Notes: generated by a model not told the origin, from the sequence alone. A stretch of 64,000 nucleotides of DNA from Deinococcus budaensis (GCF_014201885.1 NZ_JACHFN010000003.1:241646-305645); one strand, 5' to 3'; counted from the stretch's first letter, positions 45,723-63,913 are shown. A program made the numbers and translations.

Positions 45723-46154
45723 TCAGCCCGGGTCCACCCGGGTCATCTCCGTCCCGCTGGCCTGGAACCCCAGCGCCCCGTACAGCGCCCGCGCCTGCGG
45801 GGTCGTGCCCAGGCTGAGGCGCGAGACGCCGCGCCCACGGGCCGCTGCCAGACACCGGGTCACCAGCTCGCGGGCAAGGCCCCGGCGCCGGAAGTCGGGA
45901 TCGGTCCAGACGTTCACCACCCGACCCCGCCACGGCTGGGGGTCCCCCCGGCTGGGTCCCCATTCCAGCAGCGTGACCCCCGCTCCGGCGACCACCTTTC
46001 CCCCCTTCTCGGCCAACCATCCGAGGTACACGCCGCGTTCCAACGCGCCCGCGACCCAGGCGGCGTAGGGGGGACGCTCGGCGGCGTCGACCTCCTCGGG
46101 GTAACGGTGAAAGGCGAGGGTGGGAGCGTCGGCGACGGTGGCGGGGCGGAACAT
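45723..46154 (-). CDS. GNAT-family N-acetyltransferase
   Basis: A 143-residue acetyltransferase. The acetyl-CoA-binding motif A is VVNVWTDPDFRRRGLARELVTRCLAAARGRGV (R-R-R-G-L-A type), followed by motif B around RALYGALGFQASGTEM. The substrate cannot be inferred. ATG 46154 is the first start of the fold; CAGACT six bases upstream may be a weak -10 box. Confidence 0.87.
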   Translation of the reverse strand: MFRPATVADAPTLAFHRYPEEVDAAERPPYAAWVAGALERGVYLGWLAEKGGKVVAGAGVTLLEWGPSRGDPQPWRGRVVNVWTDPDFRRRGLARELVTRCLAAARGRGVSRLSLGTTPQARALYGALGFQASGTEMTRVDPG

Positions 46155-46220
46155 GGGGCCAGTCTGCCCCAGCGGGCCAGCCACGCAACTCCCCTGCCCC
46201 ACCCCACGTATCCAGCGGTG

Positions 46221-46754
46221 ATGAGCGCCCCCAGTGAACGGGTCAGTGGACGGGTCAGTGAACAGATAGGTGGACAGATCAGCGGACGCATCGGCGGCCT
46301 CACCTTCGGCTACGACCTGCACGCCGAGTGGGACGGCACGCGGCTGCGCGGGCGCATCGGCGGGAGGTTCCAGGGCCTGGACCTGACCGGGCAGGGTGGC
46401 CGCGTGGCCGGGCGGATAGGCGGCACCTTCGCTGGATTTGGCGTGCAGGGCGAGGTCACGCCGGAGCGCGTCCGCGTGCGCCTGGGCGGGCGGGTGGACG
46501 GCGACGACCTGGCGCTGACCCGGCGCGGCGACCACATCGGCGGGCGCTTCTCGGGGCCGAGGCTGGGCAAGGACGTGGACCTGCACCGGAATGGGGCGGA
46601 GGGCCTGGGCGGACGCATCGGCGGCCCGGTCGAGGGCAAGGACGTGGCCCTGAGACTGGGCGGCGTGCCTCCCCTGCTCGCGGCGCTGGCGGCCGTGTGC
46701 GCCTACAAGGCGCTGGAAGACGCCCAGGCCGCCAGCAGCGCCGCGCCGGGCTGA
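46221..46754 (+). CDS. GRIGG-repeat protein of unknown function
   Basis: A 177-residue protein built of about six repeats of 18-25 residues centred on G-x-[I/L]-G-G, for example SGRIGGLTFGYDL, RGRIGGRFQGLDL, AGRIGGTFAGFGV, RVRLGGRVDGDDL, DHIGGRFSGPRLGKDVDL and LGGRIGGPVEGKDVAL. After the repeats comes a 17-residue hydrophobic segment (VPPLLAALAAVCAYKAL), which could be an anchor or amphipathic helix. No family is recognised. ATG 46221 was chosen as the first in-frame ATG after the divergent GNAT gene. Confidence 0.68.
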   Translation: MSAPSERVSGRVSEQIGGQISGRIGGLTFGYDLHAEWDGTRLRGRIGGRFQGLDLTGQGGRVAGRIGGTFAGFGVQGEVTPERVRVRLGGRVDGDDLALTRRGDHIGGRFSGPRLGKDVDLHRNGAEGLGGRIGGPVEGKDVALRLGGVPPLLAALAAVCAYKALEDAQAASSAAPG

Positions 46755-46761
46755 AGGAAAA

Positions 46762-46812
46762 GCCTGGCCCGGCGCCCCCGGATGCCGCACATGCGCGTAC
46801 GGCGGGCCAGGC
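46762..46812 (+). terminator. GC-rich inverted repeat downstream of the GRIGG gene
   Basis: gcctggcccg (46762-46771) pairs perfectly with cgggccaggc (46803-46812) around a 31-base loop. No T-run follows. It sits 8 bases after the stop, and right before the -10 box of the next gene. Confidence 0.4.
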
Positions 46813-46819
46813 ACCAGGC

Positions 46820-46825
46820 TACGGT
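46820..46825 (+). promoter_or_regulatory. -10 box ahead of the secreted hypothetical gene
   Basis: TACGGT, six bases before the ATG at 46832; the intervening GAGG may add a weak ribosome binding site. Confidence 0.4.
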
Positions 46826-46831
46826 GAGGAC

Positions 46832-47821
46832 ATGACCCCGACCTGGCGTCCGGCGGCCCTCGTCCTCACCCTTACCCTCGGTCTCGCGGCGGTGGCCGGA
46901 GCGGGTGGGGCGCAGGGCAGCCCCCCTGCGCCCCTCTTCGCGCGGCTGACCGAGGCCGAGCGGCAGCTGCTGCTGGCGGCGGGCGGCGTGAGCGACGCGA
47001 CCGGCTTTCTGCCCGGGCGCGTCCCGGCAAACCTGCCCTTTCCTTTGCCCGCGCTGCCCGGGCAGACGGTGATCGGAACAGTCACGCAGCCGTGGGGGCG
47101 CACGCAGGTGGTGTGGCACTCCACGCTAGACCCCGCCCAGGCCCAGGCGCAGGTGACGCGCACCCTCCGCAGCGCGGGCTGGGTGGACAAGTACCCGCAA
47201 AATGACGTGATGGAGGTGTTCCGGTCGGCGCCCGAGAGCGGGGCCGTCCAGACCTTCTCGCCGCAGTGCAAGCCGGGCGTTCCCGGCACCCTGCTGGCCG
47301 TCACGGCGCCCCGCGCGGGCGCAGGCAGCCAGATCAACCTGACCTATGACCGCCAGGACGGCGGAAACCCGCAGGGGTGCCCGGCCAACTTTCAGGCTCC
47401 TGACAGCGGCGAGGACCACTTCTACTCGCCCTCACGCGGGGGAGGCTTCGTGGACCCGGTGCAGACGCTGGCGCAGCGGGGCGTGAGGCTTCCGGCCCTG
47501 CGCCCCCCCGCCGGGGCCGAGGTCGAGCAAAGCGGCCTGAACTACGGCGGAGACGAATACACGGCCTACGCCAAGGTCTACAGCGCCCTGGACGCCGCCC
47601 GGGTCCACGGGCACTATGTCGCCGCCCTGCAGGCCCAGGGGTGGACCCTGGTGGGCAGCGCCGCGCTGGGGCAAGAGCGCATCGCCCGGCTGACCGCCCC
47701 GGCCGCAGGCCAGCGCACCCAGAGCGTCACCCTGGCGCTGATGCCCCGGCCCGGGCAGCGGCGGCAAGACCAGCCTGCCCTGAGCCGCTACGACCTGAAG
47801 TTCGAACTGCTGCTGCGCTAG
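46832..47821 (+). CDS. Secreted hypothetical protein
   Basis: A 329-residue protein with a signal peptide (residues 1-27, LVLTLTLGLAAVAGAGGAQG). The mature part has two related-looking halves: each contains a proline-rich linker (LPALPGQTVIGTVTQPWG; LPALRPPAGAEVEQSG) and then an alpha/beta segment of about 40 residues with a helix and WV or WT turn (QAQVTRTLRSAGWVDKY; HYVAALQAQGWTLVG). Two Cys (QCKPG and QGCPANF) could form a disulfide. No known family recognised. Confidence 0.72.
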   Translation: MTPTWRPAALVLTLTLGLAAVAGAGGAQGSPPAPLFARLTEAERQLLLAAGGVSDATGFLPGRVPANLPFPLPALPGQTVIGTVTQPWGRTQVVWHSTLDPAQAQAQVTRTLRSAGWVDKYPQNDVMEVFRSAPESGAVQTFSPQCKPGVPGTLLAVTAPRAGAGSQINLTYDRQDGGNPQGCPANFQAPDSGEDHFYSPSRGGGFVDPVQTLAQRGVRLPALRPPAGAEVEQSGLNYGGDEYTAYAKVYSALDAARVHGHYVAALQAQGWTLVGSAALGQERIARLTAPAAGQRTQSVTLALMPRPGQRRQDQPALSRYDLKFELLLR

Positions 47822-47870
47822 CCTGCCGCACACCGCCGTCACCCGCACATTCCGCCGCCGGGGCGCGTGC

Positions 47871-47876
47871 TAGTTT
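47871..47876 (+). promoter_or_regulatory. Possible -10 box of the ChlI/MoxR-like ATPase gene
   Basis: TAGTTT, nine bases before the ATG at 47886. Confidence 0.35.
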
Positions 47877-47885
47877 CCGCCCATC

Positions 47886-49346
<1,461 letters not shown>

Positions 49347-49348
49347 GA

Positions 49349-49413
49349 GCCGCCAGCCAAAGAAGCGTTCGCCCCTGCTCAGGCGAACGCTTCTTTCTGT
49401 CCTGGCTGGCGGC
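49349..49413 (+). terminator. Nested palindromic terminator element
   Basis: An inner 15-bp perfect stem (49359-49373 with 49382-49396, loop of eight), ending in TTCTTTC, is enclosed in an 11-bp outer inverted repeat, gccgccagcca (49349-49359) and its complement (49403-49413). The outer arms belong to the GCCGCCAGC/CAGCTTCC intergenic family seen at 50.3, 57.6 and 59.6 kb. It serves the ATPase gene and probably convergent panB. Confidence 0.8.
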
Positions 49414-49414
49414 T

Positions 49415-49423
49415 GGAAGCTGG
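49415..49423. repeat. CAGCTTCC-type intergenic repeat, copy 1 (inverted)
   Basis: GGAAGCTGG is the inverse of the CCAGCTTCC core found at 50263, 57625 and 59554. It follows the palindromic terminator of the ATPase gene. Confidence 0.5.
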
Positions 49424-49427
49424 CCCC

Positions 49428-50249
49428 TCAGTACAGCTTGTCCAGCACCTCGTCTTTCATCACGAAGCTGTTGTCCTTGCGCGGAAACTCGCGGGCGCGG
49501 ACCTCGCGGGCGTAGGCCTCGATGGCCTCACGGGAGGTGCGGCCGACCTCGGCGTAGCGTTTGGCGATCTTCTTCTCCTCGCCCTCGTAGACGCCCAGCA
49601 GGTCGTGGGTGACGAGGACCTGCCCGTCACAGTGGACCCCGGCCCCGATGCCGATGGTGGGCACGCCCAGGCGCTCGCTGACCAGCCGGGCCAGCCGGGC
49701 CGGAACGGTTTCCAGCACGACCGCGAAGGCCCCGGCCTGCTCCAGCGCCAGCGCCCCGTCCAGAATGCGGCGGGCGCCCTCGTCGTCCTTGCCCTGCACC
49801 TTCAGGCCGCCCTGGGCGGTGGCCGTCTGGGGCGTCAGGCCGACGTGGCCCATCACCGGGACGCCGTTGCGGGTCAAGGTTCCCACGACCTCCAGAATCT
49901 CGGGCGAGGCGCCCTCCATCTTCACGGCGTCCGCGCCCGTCTCCTGAATGACGCGCACGGCGGCGCGCATCGCGTCGTGGGTGCCGGTGTGGTAGGTCCC
50001 GAAGGGCAGGTCCACGACCAGAAAGGTGTCCTTGGCCCCCCGCCGCACCGCCCGCCCGTGGTGGATCATGTCGGCCAGGGTCACGGGCGCGGTCGAGTCG
50101 TAGCCCAGCACCACGTTGCCCAGGCTGTCCCCGACCAGAATCAGGTCCACCCCGGCGGCCTCGGCGTGCCGCGCGCCGGGATAGTCGTAGGCCGTGACCA
50201 TGACCAGGGCCTGGGCCGACTGCTGCAACTCGGGAATGCTGCGCTTCAT
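49428..50249 (-). CDS. panB: 3-Methyl-2-oxobutanoate hydroxymethyltransferase
   Basis: PanB is the first step of pantothenate (and so CoA) synthesis: it adds a hydroxymethyl group from 5,10-methylene-THF to 2-oxoisovalerate. The 273-residue TIM barrel has [51 protein letters not shown] and [25 protein letters not shown], with metal ligands Asp (GDSLG) and catalytic Glu present. TAGCTT lies seven bases before ATG 50249. No panC nearby. Confidence 0.97.
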   Translation of the reverse strand: MKRSIPELQQSAQALVMVTAYDYPGARHAEAAGVDLILVGDSLGNVVLGYDSTAPVTLADMIHHGRAVRRGAKDTFLVVDLPFGTYHTGTHDAMRAAVRVIQETGADAVKMEGASPEILEVVGTLTRNGVPVMGHVGLTPQTATAQGGLKVQGKDDEGARRILDGALALEQAGAFAVVLETVPARLARLVSERLGVPTIGIGAGVHCDGQVLVTHDLLGVYEGEEKKIAKRYAEVGRTSREAIEAYAREVRAREFPRKDNSFVMKDEVLDKLY

Positions 50250-50256
50250 GAGGAAG

Positions 50257-50262
50257 AAGCTA
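50257..50262 (-). promoter_or_regulatory. -10 box of a probably leaderless panB
   Basis: TAGCTT on the minus strand, seven bases before the ATG at 50249. Confidence 0.45.
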
Positions 50263-50332
50263 CCAGCTTCCCGCGACCAGCCGCCAGCCAGGGACCATTT
50301 CTGCTGGCCGCCGGAAGCGGGTGGCTGGTCGC
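50263..50332 (-). terminator. Palindromic intergenic element, copy 2, downstream of the DUF420 gene
   Basis: CCAGCTTCCC (50263-50272) is followed by gcgaccagcc (50273-50282), which pairs with 50323-50332, around an inner GCCAGC/GCTGGC stem. It ends 5 bases from the DUF420 stop, so it is likely that gene's 3' hairpin. No clear T-run. Confidence 0.55.
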
Positions 50333-50336
50333 CCCT

Positions 50337-50816
<480 letters not shown>

Positions 50817-50823
50817 GCCGGGC

Positions 50824-50829
50824 AGTCTA
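50824..50829 (-). promoter_or_regulatory. -10 box of a probably leaderless DUF420 gene
   Basis: TAGACT on the minus strand, seven bases before GTG 50816, showing that leaderless layout also serves a GTG start. Confidence 0.5.
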
Positions 50830-50873
50830 GGCGCCGGGGCCAGGGGCAGGTGTCCGGGGCCTCGGCTCCCCGG

Positions 50874-51545
50874 TCATTCCCCCAGCTCGCTCCACAGCGG
50901 ATACAGCGGCGCCTCGTCCGGCTCGACGGCCGGGAAGCGCCCCACCGCCTCCAGAAAGACGTTGTCGTGCAGGTCGTCGTTCACGGCGCTGACCTCTCCG
51001 GCGAGCACCGGGCCGTGACCCGGCTGGGCGTAGAAGCGGTGGTAGGTGCCCGGGTGCAGGGTGATGCTCTCGCCGCTCCCCAGGGCGAGCGGCTCCAGCG
51101 GCCCCAGATGTCGCAGGCGGCCGTCGGTGATGACGGGCACGGGGACGTCCCTCACCTCTCCGCCCTCCGACACCAGCGCCAGTTCCATCACCAGCACCCC
51201 GCCACCCCGGTTGATGATGTCCTCGGTCTTGTGCCGGTGGGTGTGCAGCGGCGTCTCCTGGCCCTCACCGACCAGCAGCAGCTTCTCGGCGTAGGGCACG
51301 TCGCCGGGCACGCCGGGGCGGCCGTTGCGGGTGCAGACCAGCAAAAGGCCCCGGCGCGCAAAGTCCCCCGAGCCGAAATCGGTCACGTCCCAGCCCATCT
51401 GCCGGGCGTGGCAGTGGGCCCGCACCCCCGGCTGCGCGGCCCACTCCTGGGGCGTCCAGGTGACCCAGGGCGGCGCGGCAAAGCGCAGCTCCCCGAGAAA
51501 GGCGACGGCGCGGCGCTGGGCGGCATTGACTTCTGACCTGAGCAT
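50874..51545 (-). CDS. D-lyxose ketol-isomerase-like cupin
   Basis: A 223-residue cupin that would interconvert D-lyxose and D-xylulose. The metal site of the D-lyxose isomerase family is present: His101 and His103 (HTHRHKTEDIINRGGG), Glu108 and His169 (TLHPGTYHRFYA), followed by LAGEVSAVNDDLHDN. GAGGTG lies six bases before ATG 51545. There is no pentose operon; its place among cytochrome oxidase genes is probably incidental. Confidence 0.87.
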   Translation of the reverse strand: MLRSEVNAAQRRAVAFLGELRFAAPPWVTWTPQEWAAQPGVRAHCHARQMGWDVTDFGSGDFARRGLLLVCTRNGRPGVPGDVPYAEKLLLVGEGQETPLHTHRHKTEDIINRGGGVLVMELALVSEGGEVRDVPVPVITDGRLRHLGPLEPLALGSGESITLHPGTYHRFYAQPGHGPVLAGEVSAVNDDLHDNVFLEAVGRFPAVEPDEAPLYPLWSELGE

Positions 51546-51684
51546 GGGGACACCTCGGCAGGGGGAACGGATCAGGGAGGAGCAGCGGGGCGCGGCCGTG
51601 ATACTGGCCTGAGCGTACCGCAGCGGGCGCGCACAGCAGCACAGCAGGCGCCGGGGGGGACAATCTTCAGCCGGGGGGGGCGAC

Positions 51685-51690
51685 TAGAAT
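51685..51690 (+). promoter_or_regulatory. -10 box of the ctaAB operon
   Basis: TAGAAT, 70 bases before the ctaA ATG, giving an SD-bearing leader of about 65 bases. No strong -35. Confidence 0.4.
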
Positions 51691-51760
51691 GGCCGGGTTG
51701 ACCGCGCCCCCGGCCGGGCAGAGCCGGGCAGAGGTGCGGAAAGGGACGGTGAGGAGGAAG

Positions 51761-52740
51761 ATGAGCGGAACGCTGACGGTTCCCCGCGCAGGTGCGGGCG
51801 CGTGGCTGCCCCGGCTGGCGTGGGCGGCGCTGGCCTACAACGTGCTGGTGATCTTGTGGGGCGCGGTGGTGCGGATCACGGGCGCGGGGGCCGGGTGCGG
51901 CGACCACTGGCCGCTGTGCAACGGCGTGGTGGTGCCGCAAAGCCCGACCCTGCACACGGTGATCGAGTTCAGCCACCGCCTGACCAGCGCGGCGAGCGGC
52001 CTCCTCGCGCTGGCGCTGCTGGCGCTGGCCTTTCGCGCGACCCCGCGCGGGCATCCCGCCCGGCTGGGCGCGGCGCTGAGCCTGGGTTTGATCGTGCTGG
52101 AAGGTCTGGTGGGCGGCGTGCAGGTGCGGCTGGGGCTGACCGCCGACTCCACAGACCCCGCGCGCGGGCTGGTGCAGGGCGTCCACCTGGCGAACACCTT
52201 CTTGCTGCTGGGTGCGCTGCTGCTCACGGCGCTGTGGGCCTCGGGCCGCCCGGCGCTGCGGCTGCGCGGCCAGGGGCGGGTGCTGGGGCTGGGCACCCTG
52301 GGGCTGGTGCTGACGCTGGTTCTGGGAATGGCGGGCGCCGTGACCGCGCTGGGCGACCTGCTGTTCGCGCCCACGCCCGGCACGCCGCTGGACACCGTGC
52401 GGCGCGACTTCGGAGCCACGGCGGGCCTGATCGAGAACCTGCGGGTCGTTCACCCGCTGCTCGCCGTGCTGACCAGCGCGTATCTGGTCTGGCTGGTGAC
52501 CGCGCTGCGGCGCTGGCGGCCCTCGCCGGGCGTGACCCGCTGGGGGGCCGCGCTCGTGGGCGTGCTCGCCCTCCAGATGGTCGCGGGCTTTGCCAACGTG
52601 GCCCTCAAGGCGCCGGGCTGGATGCAGCTCACGCACCTGGGGCTGGCGTGCATCATGTGGCTCGTGACGGTGCTGCTGACCTACGAGGCCCTGAGCGCCC
52701 TGCGCCGGGTGCCGGCCTCCGCCCGCCGGGGGGTGACGGC

Positions 52741-52744
<4 letters not shown>
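51761..52744 (+). CDS. ctaA: Heme A synthase (CtaA/COX15)
   Basis: It oxidises heme O to heme A in the membrane for the aa3 oxidase. The 327-residue protein has eight hydrophobic helices in two halves and the four heme-ligand His motifs [20 protein letters not shown] and THLGLA. The Cys pair in [13 protein letters not shown] is the extracellular disulfide of the Bacillus-type enzyme. ATG 51761 has GAGGAGG in a good position; the in-frame start at 51689 overlaps the -10 box. It is coupled by GTGA to ctaB. Confidence 0.94.
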
Positions 52745-53691
<947 letters not shown>

Positions 53692-53721
53692 GGGGGTACT
53701 GGCGAGTGGGCGGCAAAAAAA

Positions 53722-53764
53722 GCAAAAAAGGGGGCAGTCCGGCGGGGCTGTCCCTCTTCTTTGC
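53722..53764 (+). terminator. Possible terminator after ctaB
   Basis: An imperfect stem, GCAAA..AGGG..CAG (53722-53737) with CTG.CCCT..TTTGC (53748-53764), about 30 bases after the ctaB stop. The rest of the 251-bp gap to ctaC holds no gene. Confidence 0.45.
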
Positions 53765-53942
53765 CCACCGCACACCATCCACACCCGGCCGTAAGGACAC
53801 ATGACCACCCCCCAGCCTGCTCTCATGGGAGCTGTCCCTGACCGCTCGGTCGAATACGTCTGGAAGCCGCGCACAGCGGGACAATTCATGGGGGCGCAAA
53901 ACCCTGAGAGACGCTTTAGACTAGGGCGCGAGGAAAGGAGTG

Positions 53943-57616
<3,674 letters not shown>

Positions 57617-57624
57617 GGCGGCGC

Positions 57625-57634
57625 CCAGCTTCCC
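57625..57634. repeat. CAGCTTCC-type intergenic repeat, copy 3
   Basis: CCAGCTTCCC followed by GCCGCCAGCGGCCAGCA, shared with the sites at 49.4, 50.3, 59.6 and 17.2 kb. It lies between ctaD and its terminator. Confidence 0.5.
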
Positions 57635-57668
57635 GCCGCCAGCGGCCAGCAAAAGACAACTGAGGGGG

Positions 57669-57702
57669 TGGGAGCGTGACGAGCGTTCCCATCTTCTTCT
57701 TT
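57669..57702 (+). terminator. Terminator of the ctaCD operon
   Basis: A stem of seven pairs, one of them G-U (57670-57676 with 57684-57690, loop of seven), followed by ATCTTCTTCTTT. Confidence 0.65.
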
Positions 57703-57747
57703 GCCTGACGGCTGGAAGCGGGGACACCCCGCCCCCCCCGTCCCCGC

Positions 57748-57753
57748 TAGCCT
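57748..57753 (+). promoter_or_regulatory. -10 box of a probably leaderless SCO1 gene
   Basis: TAGCCT, seven bases before the ATG at 57761. Confidence 0.5.
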
Positions 57754-57760
57754 GCCGGGC

Positions 57761-58483
57761 ATGAAGTGGCTCACAGCGGTGCTTTTGGCCCTCGCGGCGG
57801 TCCTGGGCGGGCTGCTGGTGTACCGGGGCGTCTCCCCTCCCCCGACCGGAGGGACGGCGCTGGACAACCCGGTGGCCCTGCCCGCCTTGCGGCTGGTGAA
57901 CGACCGCGGCGAGGCGGCCACGCTCAACGACTCGGGCGGGCGGCTGCGGCTGGTGTTCTACGGCTTCGTGCGCTGCCCCGACGTGTGCCCGGCGACCCTG
58001 GCGAGCCTGAAGAACACCTACGAGGCGCTGACGCCCGGGCAGCGCGAGCGGGTGCAGGTGCAACTGATCACCGTGGACCCGGCGCACGACCGTCCGGCAG
58101 TCCTGCGCGACTATCTGACCCGCTTCGACCCTGCCTTCACCGGCCTGACCGGCGACGAGGCCACCATCGACGAGGCGGCCCGCGTGATGTTCGTCAGCAA
58201 CGTCAAGCCTCCGCCCGCGCCCGCTGGGGACCACAGCGCCCACCTGGGAAGCAGCGGCGCGCCCGGCGCGGGGGCGGACGCGGACACCGGCGCGGCCCAC
58301 CCGGGCGACGACCACAGCGACGAGGTCCCCGGAGGCGCCAACGAGGCCGCCCGCATCCACGGCGATCAGGTCAGCGTGGTGGACGCCCAGGGCCGCTTCG
58401 TGCGCGTCTACAGCAACCTCAATGTGCTGGAGGGCGAACTCGCCCGCGACCTGCCGGGCTTGATCCGCCTGCACGGCGGCTGA
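57761..58483 (+). CDS. SCO1/SenC copper chaperone for cytochrome oxidase
   Basis: A 240-residue membrane-anchored thioredoxin-fold protein that helps load CuA. One N-terminal helix (residues 5-21) is followed by FVRCPDVCPATL with the copper-binding Cys72 and Cys76, and the third ligand His200 in RIHGDQVSVVD. Between them, residues about 150-195 form an insert rich in Gly, Asp and His (His158, 161, 180, 185), longer than usual in this family. The position right after ctaD supports the role. ATG 57761 is preferred to 57701. Confidence 0.93.
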   Translation: MKWLTAVLLALAAVLGGLLVYRGVSPPPTGGTALDNPVALPALRLVNDRGEAATLNDSGGRLRLVFYGFVRCPDVCPATLASLKNTYEALTPGQRERVQVQLITVDPAHDRPAVLRDYLTRFDPAFTGLTGDEATIDEAARVMFVSNVKPPPAPAGDHSAHLGSSGAPGAGADADTGAAHPGDDHSDEVPGGANEAARIHGDQVSVVDAQGRFVRVYSNLNVLEGELARDLPGLIRLHGG

Positions 58484-58539
58484 GGGCAGGGCAAGGGGGC
58501 CGCTTGTCCGTACCTGACACCCTTTTTTCGGAAATAGCG

Positions 58540-58545
58540 TAATAT
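58540..58545 (+). promoter_or_regulatory. -10 box of a probably leaderless ruvB
   Basis: TAATAT, six bases before the ATG at 58552; the most consensus-like -10 box of all the leaderless starts. Confidence 0.6.
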
Positions 58546-58551
58546 GACGGC

Positions 58552-59547
<996 letters not shown>

Positions 59548-59553
59548 AGCCGT

Positions 59554-59561
59554 CAGCTTCC
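59554..59561. repeat. CAGCTTCC-type intergenic repeat, copy 4
   Basis: CAGCTTCC followed by AGCGGCCAGC, another copy of the family at 49.4, 50.3 and 57.6 kb, directly after ruvB. Confidence 0.45.
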
Positions 59562-59594
59562 AGCGGCCAGCTCCCAGCGATTCCCGCCGCCTTT

Positions 59595-59619
59595 GCCTCG
59601 GCCCACGCCGGGGCTTTTT
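59595..59619 (+). terminator. Rho-independent terminator of ruvB
   Basis: An 8-bp stem with one T-G pair (gcctcggc 59595-59602 with gccggggc 59607-59614) and a four-base loop is followed by TTTTT. Confidence 0.8.
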
Positions 59620-59628
59620 GCGGACGGC

Positions 59629-59634
59629 TATCCT
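59629..59634 (+). promoter_or_regulatory. -10 box of a probably leaderless arsC-like gene
   Basis: TATCCT, six bases before the ATG at 59641. Confidence 0.5.
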
Positions 59635-59640
59635 CTGCCC

Positions 59641-59997
<357 letters not shown>

Positions 59998-60028
59998 GGG
60001 CGCTCCGGCCTTCCGGGCGCCAGTCCGG

Positions 60029-60388
60029 CTAGACCAGTTCGCGGTGGAACTTCTGGACCTCCAGGGTAAAGCCGCCCGGCGTGGCGAGGTAGAAGGTCCA
60101 GCGCCCGTGGTCGTCCCGGGGGGCTTCCGGGGCAAAGCCGCCCTCGACCAGTCGGCGGTGCAGGTCGTTGACCTCCTCGACCGTCTCGCGGGTAAAGCCG
60201 ATGTGGAACATGCGCGGGTAGGCCACGTCCTCACCCCTGAACAGCGAGATCAGCGCGCCGCTGTCGTCGCGCAGGAAAGCCATCTCCGCCGTGACCAGCC
60301 GCGTGCGGCGCAGGCCGAAGTAGGTTTCCAGCAGGGCGACGGTCGCGGTGACATCGGTCACTTCGAGGTTGATGTGGTTCAGGTTCAT
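60029..60388 (-). CDS. VOC (glyoxalase/bleomycin resistance) family protein
   Basis: A 119-residue vicinal-oxygen-chelate protein made of two beta-alpha-beta-beta-beta units. Metal-ligand candidates are His5 (MNLNHINLEV), His (RMFHIGFTRETVEEVN) and Glu in GGFTLEVQKF. It could be a lactoylglutathione-type lyase, a dioxygenase or a binding protein. TACACT lies nine bases before ATG 60388. Confidence 0.86.
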   Translation of the reverse strand: MNLNHINLEVTDVTATVALLETYFGLRRTRLVTAEMAFLRDDSGALISLFRGEDVAYPRMFHIGFTRETVEEVNDLHRRLVEGGFAPEAPRDDHGRWTFYLATPGGFTLEVQKFHRELV

Positions 60389-60397
60389 GTGGGGGCG

Positions 60398-60403
60398 AGT
60401 GTA
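60398..60403 (-). promoter_or_regulatory. -10 box ahead of the VOC gene
   Basis: TACACT on the minus strand, nine bases before the ATG at 60388. Confidence 0.4.
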
Positions 60404-60489
60404 GGGCGCCCACGCGGCCCGGCTCTGCGGGATCAGGCGCAGTCGCTCACGGAGGGCAGGGTGAGCAGAGAGCGGTCAGCGTCAGCGCC

Positions 60490-60495
60490 TACTCT
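60490..60495 (+). promoter_or_regulatory. -10 box ahead of the 246-residue hypothetical gene
   Basis: TACTCT, five bases before the ATG at 60501. Confidence 0.4.
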
Positions 60496-60500
60496 GGGGC

Positions 60501-61224
60501 ATGAACGTTCCTTGCATGGCGGCCGTGACCGCGCTGGCCCTCGCCTCTGGAACGCTGGCCCTGGGGGGAGGGGAAGCGGCGCCCTACCGGGCAGAGGTCC
60601 GTCCCGGGGAAGTCCGGCTGCTGCGGGGCGGGCAGGTCGTCCGCTCGTATCCGGTACCGCAGGGGCAGCAGGCCTACGCCCTCGTGGCGGACGGGCGGCT
60701 GGCGGTGACGACCGAGCCGGAACAGCGCTGGGACGAGTTTCAACTGCGGGTCTATGACGTGGCGACGGGCCGCCTGTTCGCGGGGCATACCCAGGTCGGC
60801 AGGGTGTCGCGCCTGTACAGCAAGGGAAACGCGCTGTTCGTGGCATACAGCAGTGCGGTCGCCCAGATTGCCACGCGCACGCTGGTGCAGAACCTGCGCC
60901 CGACCCAGGACCGAACCGAGATTGACGGGTGGCGGGTGGCCGAGAACACCCGCAGCCTGCTGTTCAACTCACCCAACGGCGCCTACAGCCCTTACGAACC
61001 CGTGCGCCTGAATTACTTCCGCTACGACGTGGCGACCCGGAAGACGTATGCCCTGAACTTCGCCGTCCCCACCCGCCCCGGCTGCGGTCCGGTGGAGAAG
61101 GATGGGACTCGGGATGAGCAGGACATCTTCACTTCCCGGGAAGTCGTGGCAACTCGCCATGACGAATGCGGTGTGTTTCAGGCCCGTTTCGACTGGACGC
61201 GAGCTTCCTCGGCCCAGCCCGTGG

Positions 61225-61241
<17 letters not shown>
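60501..61241 (+). CDS. Hypothetical exported protein
   Basis: A 246-residue protein with a probable signal peptide (MNVPCMAAVTALALASGTLA). The mature part is beta-rich, with WD-like phrases (FQLRVYDVATGRLFAGHTQV; RYDVATRKTYALNF), suggesting part of a beta-propeller or sandwich. Two Cys late in the sequence (RPGCGPVE, HDECGVF) may pair. The last 17 bases overlap the convergent molybdopterin oxidoreductase gene. No known family identified. Confidence 0.68.
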
Positions 61242-63273
<2,032 letters not shown>

Positions 63274-63279
63274 GCGGCG

Positions 63280-63285
63280 AGTCTA
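63280..63285 (-). promoter_or_regulatory. -10 box of a probably leaderless molybdopterin oxidoreductase gene
   Basis: TAGACT on the minus strand, six bases before the ATG at 63273. Confidence 0.5.
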
Positions 63286-63298
63286 CGCCCGACGGGAG

Positions 63299-63913
63299 TC
63301 AGGCTTCCGGCCGCGCCTCCCAATCCCGGATGAACTTCAGGCCGTACTGAAAAAACCCCAGGTCCGGGACCTCGGTGCCGTACTCGTGGGCGCGGCCTGC
63401 GGTCAGGCCCATGAACCAAACGGCCCGCGCCGTCACGAAGAGAGGCAGGGCCTGAAGGTCCGCTGCCCCCAGGGAGCGCACGGTCTGATAGGCCGTGAGA
63501 AAGCTCTGCCATGCCTGCCCGGATACCTCGGGCGAAGTCCCGCTGTTCGAGAACAGGCTCCATCCGTACACCGCCAGGTCGTAGGCCCGCCAGCCAGGAC
63601 CGCCGCAATCGAAATCGAAGAGGCGCACGGTCCCATCCTCCTCCAGCTGGGCGTTGCCCTCGTGGAGGTCGCCGTGACACGGTCCCCACTCCAGGCCCGG
63701 GGCGAGGGCGGTCAGGGCCGCGTGGGTGCGGTGGGTGGCCGCCTCCAGCGCGGCCCAGACCTCGGGCGCGTCGGCCAGCAGGGGGCGAATCAGGGCCAGG
63801 GGTTGGGTCAGCAGGTGGTCGAGATCGAGGGTAAAGCGGCTTTCTGCGCTGAAGGAGTCAGCCGCAGCGTGCAGCCGGGCCGCAGCCTCCCCATAAGCCG
63901 CCGCGCTCTCTAG

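Noticed and set aside
63299..63628. A 109-residue gene model starting at an internal GTG
   Set aside because: The frame continues upstream with the conserved catalytic loop HGDLHEGN, so this start only reflects the lack of a nearby ATG in a truncated gene.
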